Assembly: GCF_000725625.1 (NCBI RefSeq)
Contig: NZ_JOHS01000028.1
Span: 1-64,000, forward strand
DNA: 64,000 bases
Reading direction: 5' to 3'
Origin: Streptomyces sp. NRRL F-6676
GTDB lineage: Bacteria; Actinomycetota; Actinomycetes; Streptomycetales; Streptomycetaceae
Of this stretch, positions 52,053 to 59,469 are shown one piece after another; within the stretch, counting starts at the first letter, position 1; each line of letters begins with the position of its first letter. The notes beneath the pieces are model-generated. The model was not told the origin of the DNA, ran no database searches, and saw only the letters and a list, made by a program, of their open reading frames with translations. Position numbers and translations under genes: made by a program.

Positions 52053-52616
52053 ATGAACGGTGAGAACGGTGCGGGCAGCGCCGCACGGCGGGCCGTCTGG
52101 ACGGTGCTCCCCACGGACATCGGCCCGCTGCTGCTGGCCGCGACGCGGGACGGCCTGGTGAACGTCGTCTTCCACGCCACGGACCCGGTGCGCGACAAGG
52201 CGCTGGAACGGCTCACGACCCGGCTCGGCGGCGAGCCGCTGCACGATGCCGCCTCCCCCCTGCTGGCAGAGGCGATATCCCAGGTGGAGGGGTACTTCGC
52301 GGGCGGGCGGCGGGAGTTCGCGCTGCCGCTGGACTGGTCGCTGATCTCCGGCTTCCACCGCCAGGTACTGCGCGAGCTGGCTTCCGGGGTGCCCTACGGC
52401 TCGGTGGTGGGGTACGGCGATCTGGCCCGGCGGGTGGGCCAGCCGGGGGCGGCGCAGGCCGTGGGGCTGGCGATGGGCGCCAATCCGCTGCCGGTGGTGG
52501 TGCCCTGCCACCGGGTGGTGGAGAGCGACGGCGGCATCGGCGGCTTCGGGGGCGGTCTGGAGACCAAGCGCAGGCTGCTGGCGCTGGAGGGGGTGCTTCC
52601 GGAACCGCTCTTCTGA
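52053..52616 (+). CDS. ogt: methylated-DNA--[protein]-cysteine S-methyltransferase
   Basis: 187 residues. The C-terminal half has the winged-helix region YGSVVGYGDLARRVGQPGAA and the active site PVVVPCHRVV with acceptor Cys152. It removes methyl or alkyl groups from O6-alkylguanine by a suicide transfer. The N-terminal half lacks the zinc domain of Ada, so this is the Ogt type. ATG at 52053 is 6 nt after TACCGT and has no Shine-Dalgarno, a leaderless start within the uvr-type promoter motif. Confidence 0.94.
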   Translation: MNGENGAGSAARRAVWTVLPTDIGPLLLAATRDGLVNVVFHATDPVRDKALERLTTRLGGEPLHDAASPLLAEAISQVEGYFAGGRREFALPLDWSLISGFHRQVLRELASGVPYGSVVGYGDLARRVGQPGAAQAVGLAMGANPLPVVVPCHRVVESDGGIGGFGGGLETKRRLLALEGVLPEPLF

Positions 52617-52693
52617 CCCGCCCCGGCCCGCACGTTTGGCGGGGTGCGGCGCCCGCCAGAGATGAGGCAGGAGCCGAAGACGGGAGGCAGTGC

Positions 52694-53599
52694 GTGTTAG
52701 TGGTGTCCGAAGAGGTGCGGGAAGCGCTCGTCGCGGGCCGGCCGGTGGTCGCGCTGGAGTCCACGATCATCGCCCATGGGCTGCCGCGCCCGCGCAATCT
52801 GCGGGTCGCGCACGAGCTGGAGGAGCTGGTGCGCGAGGGCGGGGCGACCCCGGCCACGATCGCCGTGCTCGATGGGCAACCGCATGTGGGTCTCGACAAG
52901 GACCAGCTGGAACGGATCGCCCAGGAGGACGGAATCCGCAAGCTGGGCCATCGTGACCTGCCGCTCGCGGTGGCCTCCGGGGCGAGCGGCGCCACGACGG
53001 TGTCCGCGACGGCCCTCCTCGCCTCGCTCGCGGGCGTACGGGTGTTCGCGACCGGGGGCCTGGGCGGGGTGCACCGGGAGTGGACGGTGACCCAGGACGA
53101 GTCCGCGGACCTGGGACTGCTGGCGCGCACCAGGATCACCGTGGTGTGCGCGGGTGTGAAGTCGATCCTGGACGTGCCCGCGACGCTTCAGCGGCTGGAG
53201 ACGCTGGGGGTCTCCGTGGCCGGATACGGCACGGACCGGTTCCCCGGCTTCTACCTGTCCGACTCGGGCCATCCCGTCGACTGGCGGCTGGAAACCCCGG
53301 AGGAGGTCGCGGCGGTGATGCGGGCGCAGACCTCGCTGCGCGGGCCCGCGTCGGCGCTGATCGTGGCCAATCCGGTGCCCGAGGAGGAGCAGCTCGATCC
53401 GGCACTGCACGCGCGCGTGCTGGCCGACGCGCTGCGGGCGTGCGAGGAGCGGGGCGTGACGGGGCAGGCGGTCACCCCGTTCCTCCTGGACCACCTGGTG
53501 CGGCACACCGACGGCGCCTCGCTCGCCGCCAATCTGGCGGCGGTACGGGGCAACGTACGGCTCGCGGCACGGATCGCGGCGGTCTGGGCCGGAGCGTGA
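52694..53599 (+). CDS. psuG: pseudouridine-5'-phosphate glycosidase
   Basis: 301 residues. Catalytic residues by family alignment are Glu22 (VALESTIIAHGLP), Lys83 (IRKLGHRD) and the Schiff-base Lys156 (CAGVKSILD). It splits pseudouridine 5'-phosphate into uracil and ribose 5-phosphate. GTG at 52694 lies 6 nt after GGGAGG. With this start the second codon is TTA, the rare leucine codon read by the bldA tRNA in Streptomyces; a GTG at 52700 would avoid it but has poor spacing. The kinase gene that makes its substrate follows with a GTGA overlap. Confidence 0.93.
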   Translation: MLVVSEEVREALVAGRPVVALESTIIAHGLPRPRNLRVAHELEELVREGGATPATIAVLDGQPHVGLDKDQLERIAQEDGIRKLGHRDLPLAVASGASGATTVSATALLASLAGVRVFATGGLGGVHREWTVTQDESADLGLLARTRITVVCAGVKSILDVPATLQRLETLGVSVAGYGTDRFPGFYLSDSGHPVDWRLETPEEVAAVMRAQTSLRGPASALIVANPVPEEEQLDPALHARVLADALRACEERGVTGQAVTPFLLDHLVRHTDGASLAANLAAVRGNVRLAARIAAVWAGA

Positions 53600-54540
53600 C
53601 CGGTCCGGCCGGGCACGGAGGCACGGGCGGGGCGCTGCTCGTGGTCGGTGACGTGGTGACGGACGTCGTGGCCCGGCACCGGGGGCCGCCGGTGCCGGGT
53701 ACCGACACGGCCGCCGCGATCCGGACCGTGCCGGGCGGGGCGGGCGCCAATGTGGCGTGCTGGGCCGCCCACTGGGGCCTTGCGGATGTACGGCTGCTGG
53801 GCAGGGTGGGGGCCGAGTCGGCCGCCTGGCACGAGCGCGAGCTGACGGCGTGCGGGGTGCGTGCGCGGCTCGTGGTCGACCCGGACGCGCCGACGGGAAC
53901 CGTGATCTGTCTGGTGGACGCGGACGCCTCGGGGGAACGCACGTTCCTCACGGACAGCGGGGCCTCGCTGCGACTGGGGCCCGGCGACTGGTCACCGGCG
54001 CTGCTCGACGGTGTGGCGCGGCTGCATCTGTCGGGTTATCTGCTGTTCTCCGCCACGGGCAGGGCGCTGGTGGCGGTCGCCGTCCCGGCGGCACGCGCGC
54101 GGGGAGTGCCCGTGAGCGTCGATCCCGCGTCGGCCGGTTTCCTCACCGTGCTGGGGACGGAGCGCTTCCTCACGCTGATCGAGGGCGTCGACGTCCTCCT
54201 GCCCAGCCGGGACGAGGCGGGACTGCTGACCGGGCTGTCCGATCCGGAGGAGGCCGCGGCCGCCCTGAGCCGCCGGGTGCCCCTGGTCGTGGCCAAGCAG
54301 GGGGCGCACGGGGCCCTGGTGGCCGTGTCCGGAGCCGTACGGGGCCGGGTTCCGGCGCTGCCCGCCGCCGTACGGGACACCACGGGCGCGGGGGACGCCT
54401 TCACCGGGGCGTTCCTCGCCGCCCTGCTGTCCGGTGCGGGTACGGATCCGGTGGCGGCGGCGCGGGAGGGCTGCCGGGCAGGCGCGCTGGCCGTGGGCGA
54501 GGTGGGCGGACGGCCACCGGGCGGCGGCCGGGCGGGCTGA
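53596..54540 (+). CDS. psuK: PfkB-family kinase, probable pseudouridine kinase
   Basis: 314 residues. The N-terminal PfkB signature is PGGAGANVACWAAHWG (46-61), and the C-terminal one is DTTGAGDAFTGAF with catalytic Asp267. The family covers many sugars and nucleosides. Pseudouridine is inferred because the gene overlaps psuG and the two reactions are consecutive. It converges on a methyltransferase gene only 4 bp away, with no room for a terminator. Confidence 0.85.
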   Translation: MTGPAGHGGTGGALLVVGDVVTDVVARHRGPPVPGTDTAAAIRTVPGGAGANVACWAAHWGLADVRLLGRVGAESAAWHERELTACGVRARLVVDPDAPTGTVICLVDADASGERTFLTDSGASLRLGPGDWSPALLDGVARLHLSGYLLFSATGRALVAVAVPAARARGVPVSVDPASAGFLTVLGTERFLTLIEGVDVLLPSRDEAGLLTGLSDPEEAAAALSRRVPLVVAKQGAHGALVAVSGAVRGRVPALPAAVRDTTGAGDAFTGAFLAALLSGAGTDPVAAAREGCRAGALAVGEVGGRPPGGGRAG

Positions 54541-54544
54541 GCCG

Positions 54545-55339
54545 CTACTCCTTGCGTCCCCAGGCCGAGATCATCGGGGACGTGGCCAGGTCCATCGTTC
54601 CGGAGGCCAGGTTGGCGAGGTGCCGGTCGATCTCCTCGTCGGTGGCCAGGCCCGCGCCGACGAGGCGGTCGCGGACCTGACGGACCGTGGCCGCCTCGAG
54701 GTCGGTGCAGGCGGGCGAGGTGATCGGGAAATACGCGTCCGCCCGGACGTCCTTGAGCCCGGCCTCCCGCAGCAGCCGCGGCAGCCGGCGCCCGTACGAC
54801 AGATCGGCGCCGCGCTCGGCGAGCAGGGAGCGGAACCCCCTGCGCAGCCGGTTGGCGAGCTCCTGCGCGGGGCCGTACTCGTCTGGGCAGAGCAGCGGTT
54901 GCAGCGCGGGGTCGGCGTCCTCGATCAGCAGGTGACCGCCGGGGCGCAGGGAGTCGATCATCGAGCGCAGGGCGCGGTCCCGGTCGGGCACATGGACCAG
55001 GACCAGCCGGGCGTGCACCAGGTCGAAGCCCTCACCCGGCGGTTCCTCGGCGCCCACGTCGTGGGTGCGCACCTCGATCGGGGGCCGCGCGGCCGCGGTG
55101 GCCCAGGAGGTGTCGATGTCGGTCGCGAGGATCCGGCCGGACGGGCCGGTGCGTCCGGCCAGCCAGGAGATCACCGAGGTGCCGCCTGCGCCGACCTCCC
55201 AGCAGCGCCAGCCCGGTGCGACACCGAGATTCTCGATGTGACGGAAGGTGCCGGGGTCGAACAGGGTGGCGAGTGCGGCGAAGCGCCGGCCCGCCTCCGT
55301 CTGCCGGTTGTCGAGGAGGTATCCGTCGGATCGCGTCAT
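54545..55339 (-). CDS. SAM-dependent methyltransferase (class I)
   Basis: 264 residues. Motif I is CWEVGAGGTSVISWLA (46-61), the acidic strand-2 end is ILATDID, and the motif with HARLVLVHVPDRDRALRSM is typical of methyltransferase_11/25-type enzymes. The C-terminal cap region is helical. No substrate-defining feature or biosynthetic neighbour is visible. The first conserved residues MTRSDGYLLDNRQTEAG fix the ATG at 55339. Confidence 0.85.
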   Translation of the reverse strand: MTRSDGYLLDNRQTEAGRRFAALATLFDPGTFRHIENLGVAPGWRCWEVGAGGTSVISWLAGRTGPSGRILATDIDTSWATAAARPPIEVRTHDVGAEEPPGEGFDLVHARLVLVHVPDRDRALRSMIDSLRPGGHLLIEDADPALQPLLCPDEYGPAQELANRLRRGFRSLLAERGADLSYGRRLPRLLREAGLKDVRADAYFPITSPACTDLEAATVRQVRDRLVGAGLATDEEIDRHLANLASGTMDLATSPMISAWGRKE

Positions 55340-55445
55340 GCCGGCGATGCTCTCAGACTTATCCACAGGCTCGTCCCGCGATCCGGCGGTTCCGGCAGAC
55401 TGGCCTGCGGCGACACGGTGTTCGGGACGGTGCGCGAGGGGCGTA

Positions 55446-56102
55446 CTACGCCGGGCGGGCCCCGCCGTTCCATGCCGGATGCCGGGGGTCGTCCGCGCGG
55501 ACCAGGACGTCGACGGTGCCGGCGGGGTCCGTCTCAGCCTCGTAGCGCGCGTGGGCGGGCAAGGTCCAGTGCTCGGCCTCGGGGGTGCGGCGGCGCAGGG
55601 CGCCGGCGGAGAGGAGGACATGGACAGTCAGGTCGAACGGGAACCAGTGGTGCAGCAGGAAGGAGCCGTGCAGCAGGAGCACCCCGCCGGGCGGGAGCGG
55701 GACGTAGGGGCTGCGGGTGGCCCGGTCGGTGGCCGGGTCCCGCAGGTCCGGCAGGACGTGTCCGTCGGCGCCGGGTTCGAGGCGACCGAACACCTCGCGC
55801 CACAGGGCGCCGGTGTCCAGCCAGCCGCCGTAGTAGGAGTCGGGGTCGTGGTGTCCGTGCTCGAGCCGGAGTGACGCGGGGCGCCAGAAGCCCTCCGCGG
55901 CGACGACGAGGGACGGGCGGCCGCGCGCCCGGAGCGCCTCGCCGACGCGCTCGGCGAGCGCGCCGGGCCGGGCGGCCGGGGCTCCGTCCACCGCGACGCG
56001 CGGCCAGGAGCCGCCGTCCTCCGACTTCAGGTCGAGCAGACGGTCGGCGAGCGCCTCGGCGAGGCGCTCCCAGGTGATCGCTTCGAGTCGCACACGGCCC
56101 AT
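55446..56102 (-). CDS. uridine-kinase-like protein lacking a P-loop
   Basis: 218 residues. The overall order matches uridine kinase-like proteins of actinobacteria: WPRVAVDGAPAARPGALAER where Walker A should be, DPDSYYGGWLDTGALWREVF, and a PPGGVLLLHGSFLLHHWFPF strand-loop. The Walker A glycine-lysine-serine/threonine is missing (GAPAARPGA instead of G-x4-GK-S/T). It may bind without phosphorylating, or be a decayed enzyme. ATG at 56102 begins the conserved part. It is codirectional with the methyltransferase gene. Confidence 0.75.
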   Translation of the reverse strand: MGRVRLEAITWERLAEALADRLLDLKSEDGGSWPRVAVDGAPAARPGALAERVGEALRARGRPSLVVAAEGFWRPASLRLEHGHHDPDSYYGGWLDTGALWREVFGRLEPGADGHVLPDLRDPATDRATRSPYVPLPPGGVLLLHGSFLLHHWFPFDLTVHVLLSAGALRRRTPEAEHWTLPAHARYEAETDPAGTVDVLVRADDPRHPAWNGGARPA

Positions 56103-56194
56103 GATGCCGCGCCGGCACGGCGCCCCCGTGCGCACCCCGAAAGGCGGCGCCGTTCGGGGACGGGGGCGGCCGGACCGGTCGTGCACGCGGTGTT

Positions 56195-56245
56195 CCGGTG
56201 GGTCAACTCAACATCATTTAAAAGAAGATGATTAGTCAAAGCGGC
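56195..56245. other. AT-rich segment with inverted repeat
   Basis: This stretch of the 290-bp gap is about two-thirds A/T, unlike its surroundings. It contains ATCAT-N10-ATGAT and, on the minus strand, a TTGACT -35-like box (56239-56234). It is likely promoter or operator DNA for the uridine-kinase-like gene. The rest of the gap shows nothing clear. Confidence 0.4.
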
Positions 56246-56392
56246 GATCGAAGCGATCGGGGTGGTGCTGCGGGTCGGTGATCAACGCGAGAGGGCTGAT
56301 CGGAAGGGACAGGGTGAGCAAACAGGGTCCGGTGGCAATGTCCGGGCCGGTGTCCGTCGGGAAGGCCGTCGGCGGGGCCTTCGGGACGCACG

Positions 56393-56698
56393 TCAGGAGA
56401 GCAGGAAGTCGGCCTCACCCGCCTTCGCTCCCTCGATGAACGCGGTCATCTCGGCGGAGGTGTAGATCAGCGCGGGTCCGTCGGGGTCCGTGGACTGGCG
56501 GACGGCTATGCGGCCGTCGGAGAGCTTCATGGCCTCCAGGCAGTTGCCCCCGTTCCCGCCGCTCCACGGCTTGTGCCAGCCCTCGCTGCCCAGTTCCCGC
56601 GCGGGCATGCCGTTGTAGACGCGGTTGCGGGTCAGCGCGCCGGTCGCGGCGCGGCGGTCCTGCTTGATGTTGATGCGGTCGTGTGCGATGCGGTCCAT
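56393..56698 (-). CDS. DUF397-domain protein
   Basis: 101 residues. The core ELGSEGWHKPWSGGNGGNCL through IAVRQSTDPDGPALIYTSAE to the end FIEGAKAGEADFLL is the DUF397 domain. Such proteins are paired with XRE regulators across Streptomyces (the abaA/whiJ-type loci) and may bind or modulate them. The ATG follows the XRE stop directly. The first 30 residues are an unusual extension; an ATG at 56608 begins the canonical domain. Confidence 0.9.
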   Translation of the reverse strand: MDRIAHDRINIKQDRRAATGALTRNRVYNGMPARELGSEGWHKPWSGGNGGNCLEAMKLSDGRIAVRQSTDPDGPALIYTSAEMTAFIEGAKAGEADFLLS

Positions 56699-57559
56699 TC
56701 ACAGCTCCTTGCGAAGATCCTCGAGGATCTCCTTCGTGCGTTGTGCCGTGGCGGCCTGGGCCGCCATGCGGTCCATGACCTCGAGGTGGGTCGCCACCTC
56801 GGAGCGCGAGTCGAGGTAGACCGCGCCGGTCAGGTACTCGCTGTAGACCATGTCCGGGAGTTCCGGCATGGCGAACCGGAAGAGGACGAACGGCCCGTAG
56901 GTGCCCGGGTGGGGTCCCGAGGAGAACGGGATCACCTGGAGCGTCACGTTGGACAGCTCGCCGAGCTCGAGCAGCTTGTCGATCTGGGCGCGCATCACCT
57001 CCGGGGCGCCGACGGGGCGGCGCAGTACGGTCTCGTCCATCACGGCCCAGAAGTGGGGCGCGTCCTCGCGGGTGAGCAGCTGCTGACGGCGCATGCGCAC
57101 ATCCACGTGCCGCGAGATCTCGTCCGGGCTGGTCTGCCCGACGGCGCCCGACTTCAGGACGCCGCGGGCGTAGTCCTCGGTCTGCATGAGTCCGGGGACG
57201 AAATGGGGTTCGTACGAGCGGATGAGGGCCGCGGCTCCCTCCAGGCTGACGTACATCGAGAACCAGCCCGGGAGGATGTCGTGGTAGCGCTGCCACCAGC
57301 CGGGCTTGTTGGCGTCCTCGGCCAGCCGGACGAACGCCTCGGCCTCCTCCTCGTCGACCCCGTACGCCTGTAGCAGCAGCTGGAGGTACGGGATCTTGAG
57401 AGCGACCTCGGCGGTCTCCATCCGGCGCACGGTGGCGGGCGCGACGCGCAGGATGCGCGCGGCCTCCTCACGCTTGAGCTGCGCGCGTTCGCGCAGGTCG
57501 AGCAGGCGCCGGCCGAGAACGACCTGTCCGACCGTCGGCGCGGACCGCGGTTCGCTCAT
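56699..57559 (-). CDS. XRE-family regulator with DUF5753 domain
   Basis: 286 residues. A helix-turn-helix occupies about 14-68 (GRRLLDLRERAQLKREEAAR, then RVAPATVRRMETAEVALKIP). The rest is the DUF5753 domain (YEPHFVPGLMQTEDYARGVL, RRQQLLTREDAPHFWAVMDE, VIPFSSGPHPGTYGPFVLFR). This architecture is the WhiJ-like group of Streptomyces regulators. The ATG follows GGAGGAGGGG closely. With DUF397 on one side and a HATPase gene divergent on the other, it forms a typical regulatory cluster. Confidence 0.93.
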   Translation of the reverse strand: MSEPRSAPTVGQVVLGRRLLDLRERAQLKREEAARILRVAPATVRRMETAEVALKIPYLQLLLQAYGVDEEEAEAFVRLAEDANKPGWWQRYHDILPGWFSMYVSLEGAAALIRSYEPHFVPGLMQTEDYARGVLKSGAVGQTSPDEISRHVDVRMRRQQLLTREDAPHFWAVMDETVLRRPVGAPEVMRAQIDKLLELGELSNVTLQVIPFSSGPHPGTYGPFVLFRFAMPELPDMVYSEYLTGAVYLDSRSEVATHLEVMDRMAAQAATAQRTKEILEDLRKEL

Positions 57560-57623
57560 CTCGCCCCTCCTCCTGGTCCGGACAGGCCGGGCGGCGCCGT
57601 TCGGAGGCCTCCCCGCTCTTGTT

Positions 57624-57634
57624 CGAACGGTTCG
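57624..57634. promoter_or_regulatory. inverted repeat upstream of the XRE gene
   Basis: CGAAC-G-GTTCG, 65 bp upstream of the XRE start in the divergent XRE/HATPase gap. The 1-nt centre rules out a LexA box. It is a candidate operator for the XRE protein itself. Confidence 0.3.
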
Positions 57635-57792
57635 TCCGTAACGGGCGTCCGGGGAGGAAAACGACGTTCCATACCCGTATGACCACGTTCCGTGCAGAGG
57701 TTCCAACTGGCGCCGCTCGGCGTGCTGTTGCGAGCAGTGTGCCACGCCCTCTTTCGAGCGCACACCGCACTCTGCAATTTTCAGAGTGACTC

Positions 57793-57821
57793 TTGCCAAG
57801 TGTTCCCGACGGGGAGATAGT
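57793..57821 (+). promoter_or_regulatory. promoter of the HATPase gene
   Basis: TTGCCA (-35), 17 nt, GATAGT (-10), then 7 nt to GTG at 57829. It implies a leaderless message. Confidence 0.55.
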
Positions 57822-57828
57822 GGCAAGC

Positions 57829-58659
57829 GTGACTCCGCCCGCGCGTTTAGAAACAGACGCCGAGAACCGGTCGGGTCTGCATGCCGCTCCCGGGGTACGC
57901 CCCGAGGCGGCCGCAGAACACCGGTTCCGCTTCCAGCTGTCCGCCCATCCGGGTTCCGTGGCACGGGCCCGGCGGCTGACGCGGCAGCGGTTGAGTGACT
58001 GGGGGGCCTGCGGGGACACCTGCGACTCGGCCGCCCTGATCGTCTCCGAACTCGTCACCAACGCGATCGTGCACACCGCCAGCGAGAGCGTCGTCTGCGA
58101 GCTGCGCGACGACGACGAGCTGGTGCGCATAGCCGTGCGTGACGAGGGCTGCGCCCCGGGCGAACCGCATCCCTCCCCGCGCCGACCGGAGGAGGAGCAC
58201 GGCCGGGGTCTGCTCCTGGTCGAGGCACTGTGCCGGGCCTGGGGCGCCCAGGAGACCGGGCCGGGGCTGCTGGTCTGGGCGGAGCTTCCGCGCCGGGCCG
58301 AGGCCTCGGTCCCCCGGGACCTGTCGTGTTCCGGCGACAGGTCCCGCCCCGACTCCTCCGAGGGTCACGACTCCCCGCAGGACGTCCGGCCCGCCGAGCC
58401 CCACGGCTCCCCGGAAACCGCCGACGCCCCGGAAGCCGACGCTCCGGACACCGGCACCAGCACCAGCACCAGCACCAGCACCAGCACCAGCACCGAGCCG
58501 TACCCCGCTCCCGGACACCGCACCACCGCGCCCCCCGCCCCGCGCTCCGATCTCGGCTGGAGCGCGAAGAAGCCCCCGGCCGAGGGCGGACGCGGCGACG
58601 AGACGGAAGCACTCGACGAGGCGGAAGCCCTCTGGGACATGAGGTCCGTATGGATGTGA
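57829..58659 (+). CDS. HATPase_c regulatory protein (RsbW/anti-sigma-kinase-like)
   Basis: 276 residues. The GHKL ATP-binding fold spans about 30-155: N box SELVTNAIVH (73-82), G1 VRDEG (103-107), G2 HGRGLLLVEAL (124-134). Residues 160-276 are a disordered Pro/Asp/Glu-rich tail with a (Thr-Ser)6 tract. Such proteins often act as anti-sigma or switch kinases in Streptomyces. GTG at 57829 is preferred from promoter spacing; codon 7 is TTA (57847), so translation may need the bldA tRNA. It is divergent from the XRE gene. Confidence 0.85.
   Translation: MTPPARLETDAENRSGLHAAPGVRPEAAAEHRFRFQLSAHPGSVARARRLTRQRLSDWGACGDTCDSAALIVSELVTNAIVHTASESVVCELRDDDELVRIAVRDEGCAPGEPHPSPRRPEEEHGRGLLLVEALCRAWGAQETGPGLLVWAELPRRAEASVPRDLSCSGDRSRPDSSEGHDSPQDVRPAEPHGSPETADAPEADAPDTGTSTSTSTSTSTSTEPYPAPGHRTTAPPAPRSDLGWSAKKPPAEGGRGDETEALDEAEALWDMRSVWM
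58456..58494 (+). repeat. ACCAGC hexanucleotide microsatellite
   Basis: Six perfect copies of ACCAGC plus ACC encode the Thr-Ser tract of the HATPase protein. Length changes by whole units would stay in frame. Confidence 0.9.
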
Positions 58660-59132
58660 CGGGCGCCCCGGTCGGCGGCCCTCACGGCGCCCGGGTACTG
58701 ACCCTGGCCACTCTCGCGGGCCTCGGACGCGCCCGGCGCACGCCCGCCGCGCCCGACCGGCTCCCCATCCCCGCCGGCATGCACCTGCCGCTCGGCTGCG
58801 ACGCGGTGGCGGTACCCGCCGCCCTCGGGGCTCAGCTGATGCCCCGGCTCCCCCGCGTCGGCTGTGTCTACGCGGACCGCGCGCACTGGTGGTGGATCGT
58901 TCCCGCCGACTCCGACGTGGCCCTGGAGTGGCCGGCGCCCGCGCGCTACACGGCGGGCGCGGTGGTCACCCGCCGGCCGCACGGCCCCGGCGCGAGCCCC
59001 GGCCCCGGCCCCGTGGAGCTGATCCACCGGCCGCACGGCACTCTTCCCTACACCCCGCCGATCCCCCTCTACCTGGCGCTGTGCCGGGTCACCGGCGCGA
59101 CCCCGGCGTGGTCCCGGCCCCTCAGCGCCTGA
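58650..59132 (+). CDS. hypothetical protein (160 aa)
   Basis: 160 residues. A compact domain from about residue 38: LPIPAGMHLPLGCDAVAVPA, ADRAHWWWIVPADSDVALEW and LIHRPHGTLPYTPPIPLYLA. It resembles small proteins found with XRE/HATPase genes in Streptomyces and slightly recalls primase-polymerase-associated domains, but I assign no function. ATG at 58650 overlaps the HATPase gene by 10 nt, with GAGG five nt upstream; GTG at 58656 gives a GTGA overlap and is equally possible. Coupling suggests a joint role with the HATPase. Confidence 0.72.
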   Translation: MDVTGAPVGGPHGARVLTLATLAGLGRARRTPAAPDRLPIPAGMHLPLGCDAVAVPAALGAQLMPRLPRVGCVYADRAHWWWIVPADSDVALEWPAPARYTAGAVVTRRPHGPGASPGPGPVELIHRPHGTLPYTPPIPLYLALCRVTGATPAWSRPLSA

Positions 59133-59160
59133 AGCCCCCCTGCGACAGCCGGCGCCCCGA

Positions 59161-59337
59161 TCAGTCGGCCACGACCTCCGCCGCGCGCACGATCACGAGG
59201 AAGGTGTCCGTGGCGAGGTCCATGACGACCTCGGCGGGAGTTCCCTCCTGACGGCGCGCCTGCGCGAACTCCTCCGCGGGCCACGAGCCCCGGGGGCCGC
59301 CGGCGGGGAACCGCTCGAGCACCGTTCTCCCGTTCAC
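59161..59337 (-). CDS. small conserved-type hypothetical protein (58 aa)
   Basis: 58 residues: TVLERFPAGGPRGSWPAEEF, an Ala/Arg-rich helix, then GTPAEVVMDLATDTFLVIVR. A near-perfect GGAGGT lies 7 nt before the GTG start and third-position GC is high, which supports a real gene. No cysteines or membrane helix. It ends 28 nt from the convergent 160-aa gene at the edge of the XRE/DUF397/HATPase cluster. Function unknown. The 132 bp upstream of it are relatively AT-rich and should hold its promoter. Confidence 0.7.
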   Translation of the reverse strand: MNGRTVLERFPAGGPRGSWPAEEFAQARRQEGTPAEVVMDLATDTFLVIVRAAEVVAD

Positions 59338-59469
59338 CTGTACACCTCCGTGTCACGCGCCGTACTCCCCGGAACCTCTCCCGGAACGGTCGTGGTCCGT
59401 AGAGTTAAACGCCTGAGACAGGGTATAGGTCTCCGGACGTGACGGTACTGAGATGTTGTTGACACTCGT

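Noticed and set aside
57624..57634. Possible LexA/SOS box CGAAC-G-GTTCG
   Set aside because: Actinobacterial SOS boxes have about four bases between the half-sites; here there is one. Kept only as a candidate XRE operator.
58456..58494. CRISPR-like repeat
   Set aside because: Six-base units with no spacers, inside a coding frame: a microsatellite.
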